In this document: in pieces, positions 1-9,800 of the stretch
Position numbering within the stretch: position 1 is the first letter of the stretch
How the letters are laid out: every line of letters begins with the position of its first letter
NCBI GenBank assembly: GCA_021647265.1
Contig: JAKIVA010000044.1
Span: forward strand, 1-21,098
DNA: 21,098 nt
Source: Lutibacter sp.
GTDB taxonomy: Bacteria; Bacteroidota; Bacteroidia; Flavobacteriales; Flavobacteriaceae
Direction: 5' to 3'
Notes under the pieces: generated by a model
The model's database searches: none
Seen by the model: only the letters and a program-made list of their open reading frames with translations
Told to the model about the DNA's origin: nothing
Made by a program: the position numbers and the translations under genes

Positions 1-107
1 CTAAAAAATTGAATTCCTTCAATCTTCAAGAAATGCTCGTAGTTTTAGTTATTATTGGTATTTTAATATTGATAGACCATAATTTTTCTTCTGTATTAAG
101 CAGATAG
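1..107 (+). pseudogene. 5' fragment of a second prepilin gene, truncated
   Basis: Bases 1-73 match bases 10307-10379, inside the intact prepilin gene, with four mismatches by eye (positions 11, 17, 26 and 71). Read in the frame of that gene, the fragment encodes the prepilin cleavage region and hydrophobic N-helix (SFNLQEMLVVLVIIGIL), and all four base changes are synonymous. Homology stops at about position 73. The frame then runs into transposase-like sequence and stops at 105-107. The rest of the pilin (globular domain and calcium-type loop) is not found in 108-941. The gene therefore lost its 3' end by a deletion or rearrangement; the 5' end lies outside the window. The silent differences suggest that it was a working paralogue before it broke. 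Confidence 0.85.
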
Positions 108-573
108 TAAATTTATTACAAAACTGTTTAAAGAAACATTTGAAAAATACGATTTATACACTATAAAAGAGCCTATTAATATTTTAACAGATGGGGGTTC
201 AGAAAATAAAGGAGCGTTTACCTCTTGGGTCAATCATTTTAATGCACCTCCAATTGTAACTAAAATTACTACACGAACAAATGATTTTCCTTTGTCTAAT
301 AGTATGGCTGAAAGTACGCATAGTATTTATAAAACAGAATTTTTAAAAAGACAGATTTCAAGAACCGTTAAAAATCATTTAGATAGTTTAAAACGATTTA
401 TTCACTATTATAACTATGAACGACATCCTGCTGATTTATATGGACTCACAACAATGGAAGTTATTAATGGAAAAATTCCTGATAAGGATTACTTTAAAAA
501 TCAAATTGCTGAAGCCAAACTTAACGGAGTTACTACCAATAAGGCATTTAATAAATATGCGTTTGTTAGGTGA
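72..573 (+). pseudogene. 3' remnant of a DDE transposase (rve/IS3-like)
   Basis: An open frame from position 100 to the stop at 571-573 encodes the C-terminal half of an integrase-core transposase. It shows the second catalytic Asp in an LTDGGSEN motif, the catalytic Glu in NSMAEST, and a tail with YNYERHPADLYGLTTMEV, typical of rve transposases of Bacteroidota. The region with the first Asp is damaged. A short stretch in another frame (IDHNFSSVLS, about 72-101) resembles the conserved iDnfSR segment, followed by a frame change. The N-terminal DNA-binding half is missing, and I saw no clear terminal inverted repeats or target duplication. The gene is dead. ATG 292 opens a 93-codon tail, but that is only part of the domain. 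Confidence 0.8.
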
Positions 574-794
574 ATTCTATCTTAGAATTACCAAAAACAG
601 GTTTTTTATACTGTTTTCTAGTTTTTAAAACTGATTTTAAATAGTAAAATTATTTACCCTGTTTTTATTTTAAACTGCAACTTAATTTAAACCAAAAAAA
701 CTCCTATTTAATTAAAAATAGAAGCCTTTTATCATTTAGACTAAAAGCGAAAACATTTATGGAGTTATATTGTAGGTTTTAATAGATATTGCCC

Positions 795-816
795 AGGAAA
801 TCGTTAAAGATTTCCT
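795..816 (+). terminator. Possible plus-strand terminator hairpin
   Basis: AGGAAATC (795-802) and GATTTCCT (809-816) form a perfect 8-bp stem with a 6-nt loop. On the plus strand it is followed by a pyrimidine-rich run (TTCTTCTTTT). It could end transcription coming from the transposase side. The stem is AT-rich, so the call is moderate. Confidence 0.4.
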
Positions 817-862
817 TTCTTCTTTTGTACTTAAAGCTGACTTAACTCAAAAGTTAACACAA

Positions 863-892
863 TAAAAAAGCCACAAACATTACTGTTTGTGG
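863..892 (-). terminator. Terminator of the RHS operon
   Basis: CCACAAACA (871-879) and TGTTTGTGG (884-892) form a perfect 9-bp stem with a 4-nt loop. Read on the minus strand, the stem is followed directly by CTTTTTTA (863-870), the U-tract of an intrinsic terminator. It lies about 50 nt after the stop of the last gene of the minus-strand operon, where a terminator is expected. T-rich sequence on the other side could make it work in both directions. Confidence 0.75.
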
Positions 893-910
893 TTTATATT
901 TTAGGATAAT

Positions 911-929
911 CACACGATACAATCGTGTG
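911..929. repeat. 8-bp palindrome after the GLPGLI-like gene
   Basis: CACACGAT (911-918) and ATCGTGTG (922-929) are a perfect inverted repeat around a 3-nt centre. It lies 12 nt downstream of the stop of the GLPGLI-like gene on the minus strand and just before the U-tract terminator. No T-run follows, so by itself it is not a classic terminator. It may be an mRNA 3'-end stabilising stem or a protein-binding site. Confidence 0.5.
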
Positions 930-941
930 AAAGCTGGAGTA

Positions 942-1583
942 TTACCAGTAAGCTTTTGCTATTTTTTTTATATTTTGAATTTCAAAAACATTGTCATTTA
1001 GTTTCATAAATGTAATTTCAGTTGCAATACTGGTCATAATATACTGATCTGTTTCAGCTACTATTTTCAAAGGTAGCGCTCTAGTCTTTGAAATTGTATA
1101 ATACCAATTACCATAATTATGCTCTCTAAATAGTTCAGGATTTACTCTATAAGTAGAGTTAAAATAAAATAAAGTTTTACTATTTTCAGCTTTAACAATA
1201 ATTAAATCACAAGGTATCCCCATAATTGTATCTTGATTTTTCTTTATCTCATAAATTAAAGCTTTATCCTTATTATTACTATAATCTTCATAGTATAGAG
1301 TATCTGACTTCGCAGTTAAGCTATAATTTCTATTTTCATCATTTCTATAAATTTGTAACTTTATAAAACTTCCGTTGAATACAGATTTATAATTACCTTC
1401 CTTAATTGCATAATACTGCTTTGTACCCATCAATTTATTAAATTGATTGCTAGATACATTTGTTAATTTGCTTTCATAATTTACAGAATACGTAACAAGC
1501 CCCTCAAAATATTCTTGAGAATACATAGTATTACAAATTAAGAAAACTATTAAATATTTAATTTTATTCATCTTTATTTTCAA
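942..1583 (-). CDS. GLPGLI-like secreted protein
   Basis: This is a protein of up to 213 residues with an N-terminal signal peptide that ends near MYSQ, so it is probably exported to the periplasm or cell surface. A second Met at residue 5 (1571) gives a more usual signal-peptide start. The body looks like the Bacteroidota GLPGLI/DUF4412 group: an early glycine and beta strands (FEGLVTYSVNYES), a central IPCDLIIVKAE segment, and RALPLKIVAET at the place of the family's GLPGLI-type motif. The biochemical role of this group is unknown to me. It is the last gene of the minus-strand RHS operon and follows the 79-residue membrane protein by about 20 nt. It may be an accessory or protective factor of the RHS locus, but this is only guilt by association. 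Confidence 0.6.
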   Translation of the reverse strand: MKIKMNKIKYLIVFLICNTMYSQEYFEGLVTYSVNYESKLTNVSSNQFNKLMGTKQYYAIKEGNYKSVFNGSFIKLQIYRNDENRNYSLTAKSDTLYYEDYSNNKDKALIYEIKKNQDTIMGIPCDLIIVKAENSKTLFYFNSTYRVNPELFREHNYGNWYYTISKTRALPLKIVAETDQYIMTSIATEITFMKLNDNVFEIQNIKKIAKAYW

Positions 1584-1603
1584 AATTTAACATTATAAAA
1601 CCT

Positions 1604-1843
1604 TTAGTTTTTTCTTCTAAATATTTTATCTTTTATATAAAAAATTAAGCGCCAAACAAGTCCATATAAAAAAGCCAAAAAATATACTATAAAAATAACT
1701 TCAAGATTATTATCAATGATTCCAATAATTGTACCAGCCAATATTATTAAGCAAAGCAAAATATTTTCAGGATTTTTTATCCATAGAAGAATATTTTCTT
1801 TTGCAGTTTTATTGGTAGTCTTCTTTTTTCTTTTTTTCTTCAT
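1604..1843 (-). CDS. Small two-helix membrane protein, candidate immunity protein
   Basis: This protein has 79 residues. A very basic N-terminus (KKKRKKK) is followed by two hydrophobic segments at about residues 27-43 and 47-70 and a basic C-terminus (KDKIFRRKN), which predicts an inner-membrane hairpin. I recognise no family. Its start codon lies inside the end of the upstream RHS gene, with a 35-nt overlap in another frame, so the two are translationally linked. In polymorphic toxin loci the gene just after the RHS C-terminus is usually the immunity gene, and small membrane immunity proteins are common for toxins that act on membranes or in the periplasm. The immunity role is inferred from position only. 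Confidence 0.6.
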   Translation of the reverse strand: MKKKRKKKTTNKTAKENILLWIKNPENILLCLIILAGTIIGIIDNNLEVIFIVYFLAFLYGLVWRLIFYIKDKIFRRKN

Positions 1844-4800
1844 ATTTCTCTATTCCTTTTGAAGCAGCACCTGATGCTGTTGCCGATGAAGCAGTTGCTC
1901 TTCTACTAACATAACCATCTAATTTTTTTTGAGCTTTATTAACGTTAGCCTTACTTTTAGATGTTTTATTCGATTTCCCTCTTGCTATATTTTTCTGTTC
2001 ATTTACTTTTTGTTTTAACTGCTTCCCTTTAGTGGAATTTGTAGCTTTATTCCCTGTAGCATTTCCTGTAGTTTTACCTATTATTTGACCAACACTTACA
2101 TCAATAATTGTGTTTTTCAGAGAGACATCCCCATCTTTTATCGCTTGAGTTGTTACACTTATACCTGTATCAGTAGCAACTTCTACTCCTAATTTTACTA
2201 AAGTACTTGCTTGTTTTAATTTTGATATTGACGATATTCCACCACTCAAAGCACCTGCACCTGCAGATAAAAGAATTGATTTACCATCTACTTCCGTTAA
2301 AGCATCACCTAAATCTTTACCTTGAATAAGGTTTGAAGTAACTTGTAGTCCATAGTCAACAGCAGCCCCAATTACTGCACCCCAAATACAACTAGGACAG
2401 TTTCCATCAGGATCGTTATATCTTATTGGATTATTCCAAGCGTATTGATATGGTGATTTATCTATTTGCTCTGGAGCATCAGCTAACGCATCAACTACAA
2501 ACCACCTACCTAAAGCAGGGTCATAATTACGAGCAGATACATCATACCAATTGAGACCTAACTCGTCATTATATTCATTTCCACCAAACTTCTTTTTTAA
2601 GGCAAGGTTGGTAGAAGTGATATTAGAATTATACCCTTTATGTTTAAGTCCAAATGGATAATAGTTATTTTCTTCTAAAATTTCAGAAGCATCAACAATT
2701 CCATTTTTATCTAAATCAGCGTAAGAAAGTCTAATATTACTTAAATGGTCTTTATATTGATAGATATAGTTAAAATTAGCAATAGTGTCGTTAACATATT
2801 CGGGTTCCACATAGCCTTCAGATTGGTTAAAGAATTGTAAAGTAGTTACTGCTATACCACCTCCTCCATATACATATGGAAGATATCTTGAATACACATA
2901 ATTCCCCGCATACTGAGTCGTAGTACTTGCTGACATTATAATAGATACCTCTTTAGATAATTTTGTTCCATTAGCATCATAAGTATAACTAATACTCCCT
3001 GCTGAATTACTAATAACTTTTGGCAAATTTAAATAATTATAAGTTATACTAATTCCCTTATTTAAATCAGTTATCATATTTCCATTGGCATCGTAACTAT
3101 AGTCACTACCTTTTGTATTAGCATCATTAAATCCAGTTGCAACTGAGGTGTCTGTTACTGAATGTAATTGATTTCCAGTATAAAAATAACTTAAATTATC
3201 CATTTCACCAAAAACAGTAGCATTTCCGTCTCTGTTTCCTGTTCTATTTAAATGAAGAATGTTTCCATTTTTGTCATAATCTATAGATGCTAGATTATAA
3301 TTTCCCGTATTATCAATACCACTTGTAATTCTGTTTAGTGCATCATACGAATAATTATAGTTATAACTGATATTATTACTGCCGGTAATTGCGCTTTGAG
3401 TATTCCATTGGGTATTAGATATATTACCATTGAACAATGGAGTAGTACCATCAGTGTAGCCAATTTTAAAACCAAATAAATCGTTATCTAAACTAGTAGG
3501 ATCATTTATTTGTTTTAACCATCCTCGTATGTTATAGGTGTAATTTACAGATTGTAATCTAGTTGCTAAAGAACTTAAACCACCTACTCCTTTAGATATA
3601 AGTTGTCCTAATTCATCATACGTGTTTTCTACAATAGTTTCTTTATTAACTGTACTATTATTAATTACTTGTGATTGTTGTTTCAATCTTCCAGCATGGT
3701 CATAATCAAAATAATCTATCATTGTAATTGTTGATTGCCCTGTTTTATTGTGGGTGGTTTTAATTTCAATAGCTTTTCCTACAAAATCTAAATCACTTTC
3801 TACAACATCAGTTGTTTCTAAATAATCGTTAACAGAATATATGTAAACGGGATTAGCTTTACTATCATAATAAGTAGTAGTAATAATCCATTTATTTATC
3901 TGATCCAATACTTTAACTTTACTTCCTGTTGCAAGGCCTTTTGTTCTAATTGTGATATTTTCACCATAAACAACACTTGGATTGGTAGCCGCATCAAAAT
4001 TATAATCATCGTAATAACTAATGGTTAATAATTCAATAGCTGTATTTGGAAAAACATTGTTACTATAGTAAACTGTTGCTCCATCTATACTAATTGCACT
4101 TCCCTTAGTTTCGTAAAAAGGTGGATCTACAAGTGCGTCTATTTGACTTTGAAGCACTGCTCGGTCACTTATAGAGTTAAAAACTCCTGTGTATACAACT
4201 CTTTCATATGCATCATATTTAGTAAATAGCCATTGATTTGATACCTTTTGAAGTGCATCTTGAGTAAGAATTGGACGGTTTAATTGGTCATATACCACAT
4301 ATTCTCTTTCTTTTCCTGGAAGCTGTTTTTCAATTAATCTATTTTTACCATCATATTTGTATTGGTAACATAGTTTACTTAACTCACTACTGTCAACCCC
4401 ATTTGAAACGTCAACATTTGGTGTAATTACATAACTTAAATTTCCATAAGTATCATATACATAATACGTATCATGAGGTACATTACTTTCAAAAGTTCTA
4501 CTTAAAATGGTTCTACCTCTATAATCTTTAAAAGTATGCGTTGTATTGTCATCTTTAGACAACTGATTTTCAGACCAGTTTTCATTTTTTATAATAAATT
4601 TATATAATGTAGGCGCTTTAAAAGGGTCGCTCTGAAGAGCACCTGCCCCAATGGTAAATAAACCTTTGTCAACCAAAGAAGGAGTACCGCTAGGACTATA
4701 ACTTACTTGAAAATTATAAACTAGATCAGCATCTTCAATCAATTTATACTCATTTTTTATCGTATGCTCTACTAGAATGCCCTCCTTCCATATATTTCCA

Positions 4801-6803
4801 GGAGCTGCAGTTTCAACAACTAAGTTTAATGGGCTACCGTCATATAATTGTTCTGAATATGGGTTTGTAGTATATTCATACTTTTCTGTATTGTAAAAGG
4901 TATTCGTTGAAATTAAAGCATTGGCTCTGTAGCTTGCATCAACTCCAACATCTGAAGCTGCATACGGTAAATATTCTTTAGATTTTCTACCTAAATCATC
5001 ATATGAAACATGTGTTATAATATCTTTTTGGGTAGCACTCTGTTTAATACCTATATTTTGAATGGTACGTCCAAGACCATCAAAATAAGTGATACTTTCG
5101 ACTACATCTTTATTAGAAGTTACAGTACCTGTAGTTGTTTTAGTTTGAAAAGATCTTGTATAAACATAGTTTTCATCACTTAAAGTAGGCGCTGCATAAA
5201 TATCACAACCACTTGTTGTTCCATATTCATCAGGACAATTATCTGTATTGTTGGTTACATAGTTTGAAGGCATTACACTAAAATAAATACTAACTGTTGG
5301 GTCTCCAAAACCATCTCCATCAGAATCATAATAAAAATATTGTGGAGCTATGTTTGTAATATTAACTGTAGTATCGTTGTAATCGCTATTGTTAGCCACA
5401 TAACCAATTGGTTGGTTACAAGCATTTGTAGTACTGTTAATATTTCCATAGCTATCTCCGTCTGCATCTGCATACCAAGTTGATGGTTCTGGAGCAGCAT
5501 TTAATGTTGCTAAACTTACAGAGATACACCCTGCAGAATTCTTCACCTTTAAATAATATGTTCCAGCTGTTAACCCTGATTTTGTAGTACTGGCTTGATA
5601 GGTAATCCCATTGTCAAAACTATACGTATTACCTGCTGTTGTTGGACTTACTATAGTGATGCTTCCTGTTGCTACCGAACACGTTGGTTGTGTTAATGAA
5701 GCTATCGGTTGTGATGGTGTTGTTGGAGCAGAATTTATTGTTGCTATAGAACTTACAGAGATACACCCTGCAGAATTCTTCACCTTTAAATAATATGTTC
5801 CAGCAGTTAACCCTGATTTTGTAGTACTGGCTTGATAAGTAACCCCATTGTCAAAACTATAAGTATTACCTGCTGTTGTTGGACTTACGATAGTGATGCT
5901 TCCTGTTGTTACCGAACACGTTGGTTGTGTTAATGAAGCTATCGGTTGTGATGGGGCTGTTGGAATAGCATTTATTGTTACTAGAGTACTAACTGACTCA
6001 CACCCTGCAGAATTCTTTACTTTTAAATAATGTATTCCAGGCGGTAAGATTTTTAAAGTATTAGTATTATAGGTAATTCCATTGTCAAAACTATAAGTAT
6101 TGCCAATAGTTGTTGGGCTTGTTATAGAGACAACTGCTTTTATTGATGTACAGGTTGGTTGTGTTACAGTAGCTACAGGTGCTGTTGGGGCTTCTAAAGT
6201 GTTTACAAGGATAGACCCTGATCCCAAGCTCCATAATCCTGTACTTGTATTTTTTGAACGGATGTAATAATTACCAGAAGTTGTAACTATATAATCACTT
6301 GTAGCAGGGTAACTGATACTAGTTCCATTAATAATTGACCCTTGCCAATACCACATCTCATTTGATGGTATCAACCCTGATTTTTTCAAAGTAGTACTAG
6401 TGCAAGTTTCATTAAATATAATTGGGTTTGGTGGAGAATCTGGTGCTATAACTCCTGCAACTACAATAGATTTCAAAGCTACTCTAACACCTAAATTTGT
6501 AAAAGCTGTATAGTCTATTATTCCAGTTCCAACACTTGTCCACTCTACAGTAATACTTGTCGCAGTTTGACTTAGAATTACACCTCCAGTAACCGACCAA
6601 AAACTATCCAAAATAGTTACCCCTAAAGATTTGATCCCATAAGTCAAAGTATCCCCCACATTTGCTGTAGAGCCACCTAAAATAGCTACACTACCTGTTA
6701 ATTCACCATCAATAGGAACTAACTCTCTTTGAGCATTAATAGATAATGTTGTTGACATTACAATCAATAATGTCAACATTTTTTTTAAAACAATCTTTTT
6801 CAT
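1809..6803 (-). CDS. RHS protein with DUF6443, SprB-like and TSP3-like repeats, and variable C-terminus
   Basis: This is a 1664-residue secreted RHS protein. A signal peptide of about 24 residues (ends SINAQ) comes first. Residues ~200-435 hold three SprB-like repeats of 79 residues (TYSFDNG, YYLKVKNSAGC). Acidic TSP3-like motifs such as DADGDSYG and DSDGDGFG lie at ~440-535. A DUF6443 region (SITYFDGLGRTIQ) starts at ~540, followed by many YD repeats. The RHS-associated core follows at ~1340-1467, with NNYYPFGLKHKGY, GLNWYDVSARNYDPALGRW and NPIRYNDPDG. The last 197 residues begin with two cysteines (NCPSC), then a Gly/Ala-rich hydrophobic part and a Lys-rich tail; I recognise no toxin family there. 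RHS cores build a hollow shell and often self-cleave near the DPxG motif. The gene starts 2 nt after the upstream RHS gene and overlaps the candidate immunity gene. Confidence 0.9.
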   Translation of the reverse strand: MKKIVLKKMLTLLIVMSTTLSINAQRELVPIDGELTGSVAILGGSTANVGDTLTYGIKSLGVTILDSFWSVTGGVILSQTATSITVEWTSVGTGIIDYTAFTNLGVRVALKSIVVAGVIAPDSPPNPIIFNETCTSTTLKKSGLIPSNEMWYWQGSIINGTSISYPATSDYIVTTSGNYYIRSKNTSTGLWSLGSGSILVNTLEAPTAPVATVTQPTCTSIKAVVSITSPTTIGNTYSFDNGITYNTNTLKILPPGIHYLKVKNSAGCESVSTLVTINAIPTAPSQPIASLTQPTCSVTTGSITIVSPTTAGNTYSFDNGVTYQASTTKSGLTAGTYYLKVKNSAGCISVSSIATINSAPTTPSQPIASLTQPTCSVATGSITIVSPTTAGNTYSFDNGITYQASTTKSGLTAGTYYLKVKNSAGCISVSLATLNAAPEPSTWYADADGDSYGNINSTTNACNQPIGYVANNSDYNDTTVNITNIAPQYFYYDSDGDGFGDPTVSIYFSVMPSNYVTNNTDNCPDEYGTTSGCDIYAAPTLSDENYVYTRSFQTKTTTGTVTSNKDVVESITYFDGLGRTIQNIGIKQSATQKDIITHVSYDDLGRKSKEYLPYAASDVGVDASYRANALISTNTFYNTEKYEYTTNPYSEQLYDGSPLNLVVETAAPGNIWKEGILVEHTIKNEYKLIEDADLVYNFQVSYSPSGTPSLVDKGLFTIGAGALQSDPFKAPTLYKFIIKNENWSENQLSKDDNTTHTFKDYRGRTILSRTFESNVPHDTYYVYDTYGNLSYVITPNVDVSNGVDSSELSKLCYQYKYDGKNRLIEKQLPGKEREYVVYDQLNRPILTQDALQKVSNQWLFTKYDAYERVVYTGVFNSISDRAVLQSQIDALVDPPFYETKGSAISIDGATVYYSNNVFPNTAIELLTISYYDDYNFDAATNPSVVYGENITIRTKGLATGSKVKVLDQINKWIITTTYYDSKANPVYIYSVNDYLETTDVVESDLDFVGKAIEIKTTHNKTGQSTITMIDYFDYDHAGRLKQQSQVINNSTVNKETIVENTYDELGQLISKGVGGLSSLATRLQSVNYTYNIRGWLKQINDPTSLDNDLFGFKIGYTDGTTPLFNGNISNTQWNTQSAITGSNNISYNYNYSYDALNRITSGIDNTGNYNLASIDYDKNGNILHLNRTGNRDGNATVFGEMDNLSYFYTGNQLHSVTDTSVATGFNDANTKGSDYSYDANGNMITDLNKGISITYNYLNLPKVISNSAGSISYTYDANGTKLSKEVSIIMSASTTTQYAGNYVYSRYLPYVYGGGGIAVTTLQFFNQSEGYVEPEYVNDTIANFNYIYQYKDHLSNIRLSYADLDKNGIVDASEILEENNYYPFGLKHKGYNSNITSTNLALKKKFGGNEYNDELGLNWYDVSARNYDPALGRWFVVDALADAPEQIDKSPYQYAWNNPIRYNDPDGNCPSCIWGAVIGAAVDYGLQVTSNLIQGKDLGDALTEVDGKSILLSAGAGALSGGISSISKLKQASTLVKLGVEVATDTGISVTTQAIKDGDVSLKNTIIDVSVGQIIGKTTGNATGNKATNSTKGKQLKQKVNEQKNIARGKSNKTSKSKANVNKAQKKLDGYVSRRATASSATASGAASKGIEKYEEKKKKEDYQ
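5514..6200 (-). repeat. Three 237-bp tandem repeats inside the RHS gene
   Basis: The landmark CTGCAGAATTC occurs at 5531, 5768 and 6005, an exact period of 237 bp (79 codons). The two copies at about 5514-5987 are nearly identical; the third (about 5988-6200) is more diverged. They encode SprB-like beta domains in the N-terminal third of the 1664-residue RHS protein. The near identity of two copies points to a recent duplication or to homogenisation, and copy number could vary between strains. Confidence 0.85.
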
Positions 6804-6805
6804 AG

Positions 6806-9800
6806 CTATTGTTGATTTTTGTAATGATATTCGTTTTTACTTAAAATATTCAATTGTGCATCTTTTACCTGTATTAAACGATTGAATTCATCATATTCAT
6901 AATAAATAGTTTCCCCTCGAGGATCCGTGATACTAGTCACTCCTATTAAAGGGGTATAAGTATAAGATGTAATTTGAGCCTCAGGCATTACTTCTCTTAA
7001 TTCGCTCATCATAGTGCGAATATTATCAGCATTAGCAGTTGTATCCTGATTAAAAGGTGTTTGTATATTTTGTAACTTTAAAAGTGTATTTAATTCAGTA
7101 GAATTTACTACTTCAGCAATCAAATAATTAGAATCATACCCATAAATCCTACTAACATAAACTCCATTCTTTTTTTTGTATTCAGTAATTCGACCTTTTA
7201 TATCTCTTTTTGTAATTAACTCTGATTCGGTTGTGCTTCCATCTCTACTCATAAAATGAATATTCTCTAAACCTATAACACTTCCGAAGTCATTATAATA
7301 ATGATCTTCTTTAGCTATAACTTCACGATCCTTATTTTTAAACTCAATTGTTAAAGGTGTTGAAAGTTTATTTAAGGTTATCAATTCATTAGCATAAGGT
7401 AAATTACTAATTATGTCAGCATTTTGCATACCATCTTCCTCACCTGTTAATGGATAAGTTATTGCCTTAAAAACTCTATCGTCATATTCATCAGATATTT
7501 GGTCATAGTCTTGAGTATTATCTTGAATGTCCCAATCACTTATATGAGAATTCATTACTCTTTTCTCCTCTAGTAAAACTAGCGGTAATTTTGTGTCATA
7601 AAAATATTTTTGCACTGTTTGAAATGTATATGGAACATTCTCATTCCCACCTTGTGTATAAACTATCTTATCTGATTGATAATCTTTTGTTATCACCGTT
7701 GTTAACAAATCACGTGCTATTGGAATGTCTATTTTTTCAAGATACCCTCCACATTTACCCTCATTTAATTTATATTCTCCGTTGTCATAATAACAATTAT
7801 CTAAGGGATGAGAAGAAGATTTATTTAAAAACTCAAGACTAATAGTTGAAAAATCTTTTTGAGTATATGTATATATTTTTTCTAATCGTAATTCTCCAAC
7901 TTTATTATAAACTTGTTCATACGTAATTTTTCCACGTAAAAAATCCCGATCAGCAAATAACGAAGGAGAGGTATATGCAACCCAATCAACACTTTCTGAA
8001 TGCAAATTATCATATTCAATAATTGGTTTAATATTTGCAAAGGAATAGTTCGAAGATGTAGGCGATTTATAAAAATAAACCTTAGACCCATTATTTACTC
8101 TATTTTTAATAGTTACTTTTTGATATCCCACAAATGATCCTTGGGTAAATTCAATTTGAGAATGAGGAGACATAAAAGTGTCAATTCCCATTGAACTAAC
8201 AAGTTCACTTAGTGTAGTTGGATTGTTTGATAAACTACCTTCTATAACAGCAAATGTTGGAAATTTACCAATACTTCCACTGGTATACTCATAATCAAAT
8301 ATTTGGACATTTCCTTTACCATCATCTAAACTTTGTGATTTAATTCTAATTCCACCACCTAATTTATTAACACTTTTATGATAAAATTCATTGATCTCAT
8401 ACTCATAATCATTTGTCCCTCCTGTTGGATACGTAATTTTGGTTAAAGAATATGCTTTGGCATAATCTTCATTAGCTTCTAAAGAAAAATTACCTGTTAA
8501 TTCAATTGCAGAAGCGTCGTAAAATGGACTAATATCTAGATATTTATTAAATGGATCATTACTGTATTTAAAGTAATACTTTGGAGTTGGAACAGAAATT
8601 AAAGAACTATAAGATCCATTATTATACCCTAAATAGTCATGAGCATATGAAGATCTAGGGGGCATTTCAAAAGTAGTATCATATTGAAATGTATATCCCG
8701 GTAATTCATTTAAATTTGCATCAACCTCAAAAACTTTATCTAATCGTAAGCGTTTGCTTTGAGGAGTACTACTTTCAATTGATGATTGAAAATACGTATA
8801 ATCAAACTTAACATGTTTTATTATGTTTCCATTTTGATCTTTTACTTTAATCTCTGTAAGTGCTTTATCACCCGTATTATCTAACCTATTTAAACCATAA
8901 ATAAACTCCACTTCACCCTTATCAAATAGAATTCTTTTAAGCCTCTGAGTATAAGGATAAACTGTATGAGTTTTTTTAGTTGAATTAAACCCTAAGTATG
9001 TTCCATTTCCATAGGTAGTAACTCCTGAATCTATTTCATCATAAAAATAATTTGAGTACTGTTCATATTCAAAATTTATTATTTGATTAGTGCTTGGATC
9101 AAACATTTTATCCAACCGATAAGACTCTAATTTATATAATATATTATCTGTATAAGTATTTCCATGATATCTAGAAAGATCTGGTGTTGCAAAGTTATAT
9201 ACAACCCCGCTCATGGAAGTTATTTCAACATTTGTAAGGCCAAAACTAATAATGTCATTGTAGGTTCCTGTATAATCATTTAAATAATTTTTAGTCACTA
9301 ACCCAATAGTTTCATTAATAATATTTCCTTGAGGTTCTAATTCAATGGCTTCTGCATTACTATAAATAGAAATTCTCCCAAGATAATCCGGGTTAGCAGC
9401 ATAAGTTCTAGAATGTGTATATTTTGTAGATAAACCAGGTGCATTAACAGAGAATAAGTCGGGTTCTGAGTCATTATAAATATTAGTAGTGTAAGTCATA
9501 TCTAAGCTAGGGTGAAAGTGTCCTAACCATCCTGAAGGTGTCATACTCGGGGTTACATTCCCAGGATCATGCGGAACAGTAAAATCACTCATTCCTTTAA
9601 TCATTCTTGAAATCATTCCTCCAGCATTTAAGCTCCAATTAAGCCCAACACTTGATGCCATGTCTGCAACTTTAACACCCGAAGAATTATAAGAAAGTGA
9701 TATAGGAACAATCATTGATCCTGCTGAAATTTCATAAATAGGGATACTAATATTAGTTCTTCCAGTGTAGTTTGTAACAGGGACAAAGTTTACTTTTTGA

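Larger units (their letters stand above)
574..941. other. Intergenic region with several hairpins, no gene seen
   Basis: This 368-base stretch separates the transposase remnant from the end of the minus-strand RHS operon. I see no credible reading frame. It contains an AAAACAG/CTGTTTT stem (594-600 and 611-617) shortly after the transposase stop, an 8-bp stem at 795-816, a 9-bp terminator stem at 871-892 and an 8-bp stem at 911-929. Part of it may be the outer end of the degraded insertion sequence, but I could not place a boundary. Confidence 0.5.

Noticed and set aside
416..628. 70-codon plus-strand reading frame
   Set aside because: It is a shifted reading of the transposase tail; the 292-573 frame carries the conserved residues.
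72..660. Complete insertion sequence
   Set aside because: The 5' half of the transposase is missing and I found no matching terminal inverted repeats or target duplication.
5611..5793. Plus-strand reading frame inside the RHS repeats
   Set aside because: It is antisense to repeats with a clear protein pattern on the minus strand.
5514..6200. CRISPR-like array
   Set aside because: The units are 237 bp, contiguous and in frame with a protein; there are no spacers.
7591..8091. Two short reading frames (83 codons plus strand, 69 codons minus strand) within the first RHS gene
   Set aside because: Both lie inside a well-supported long gene and have no family features.
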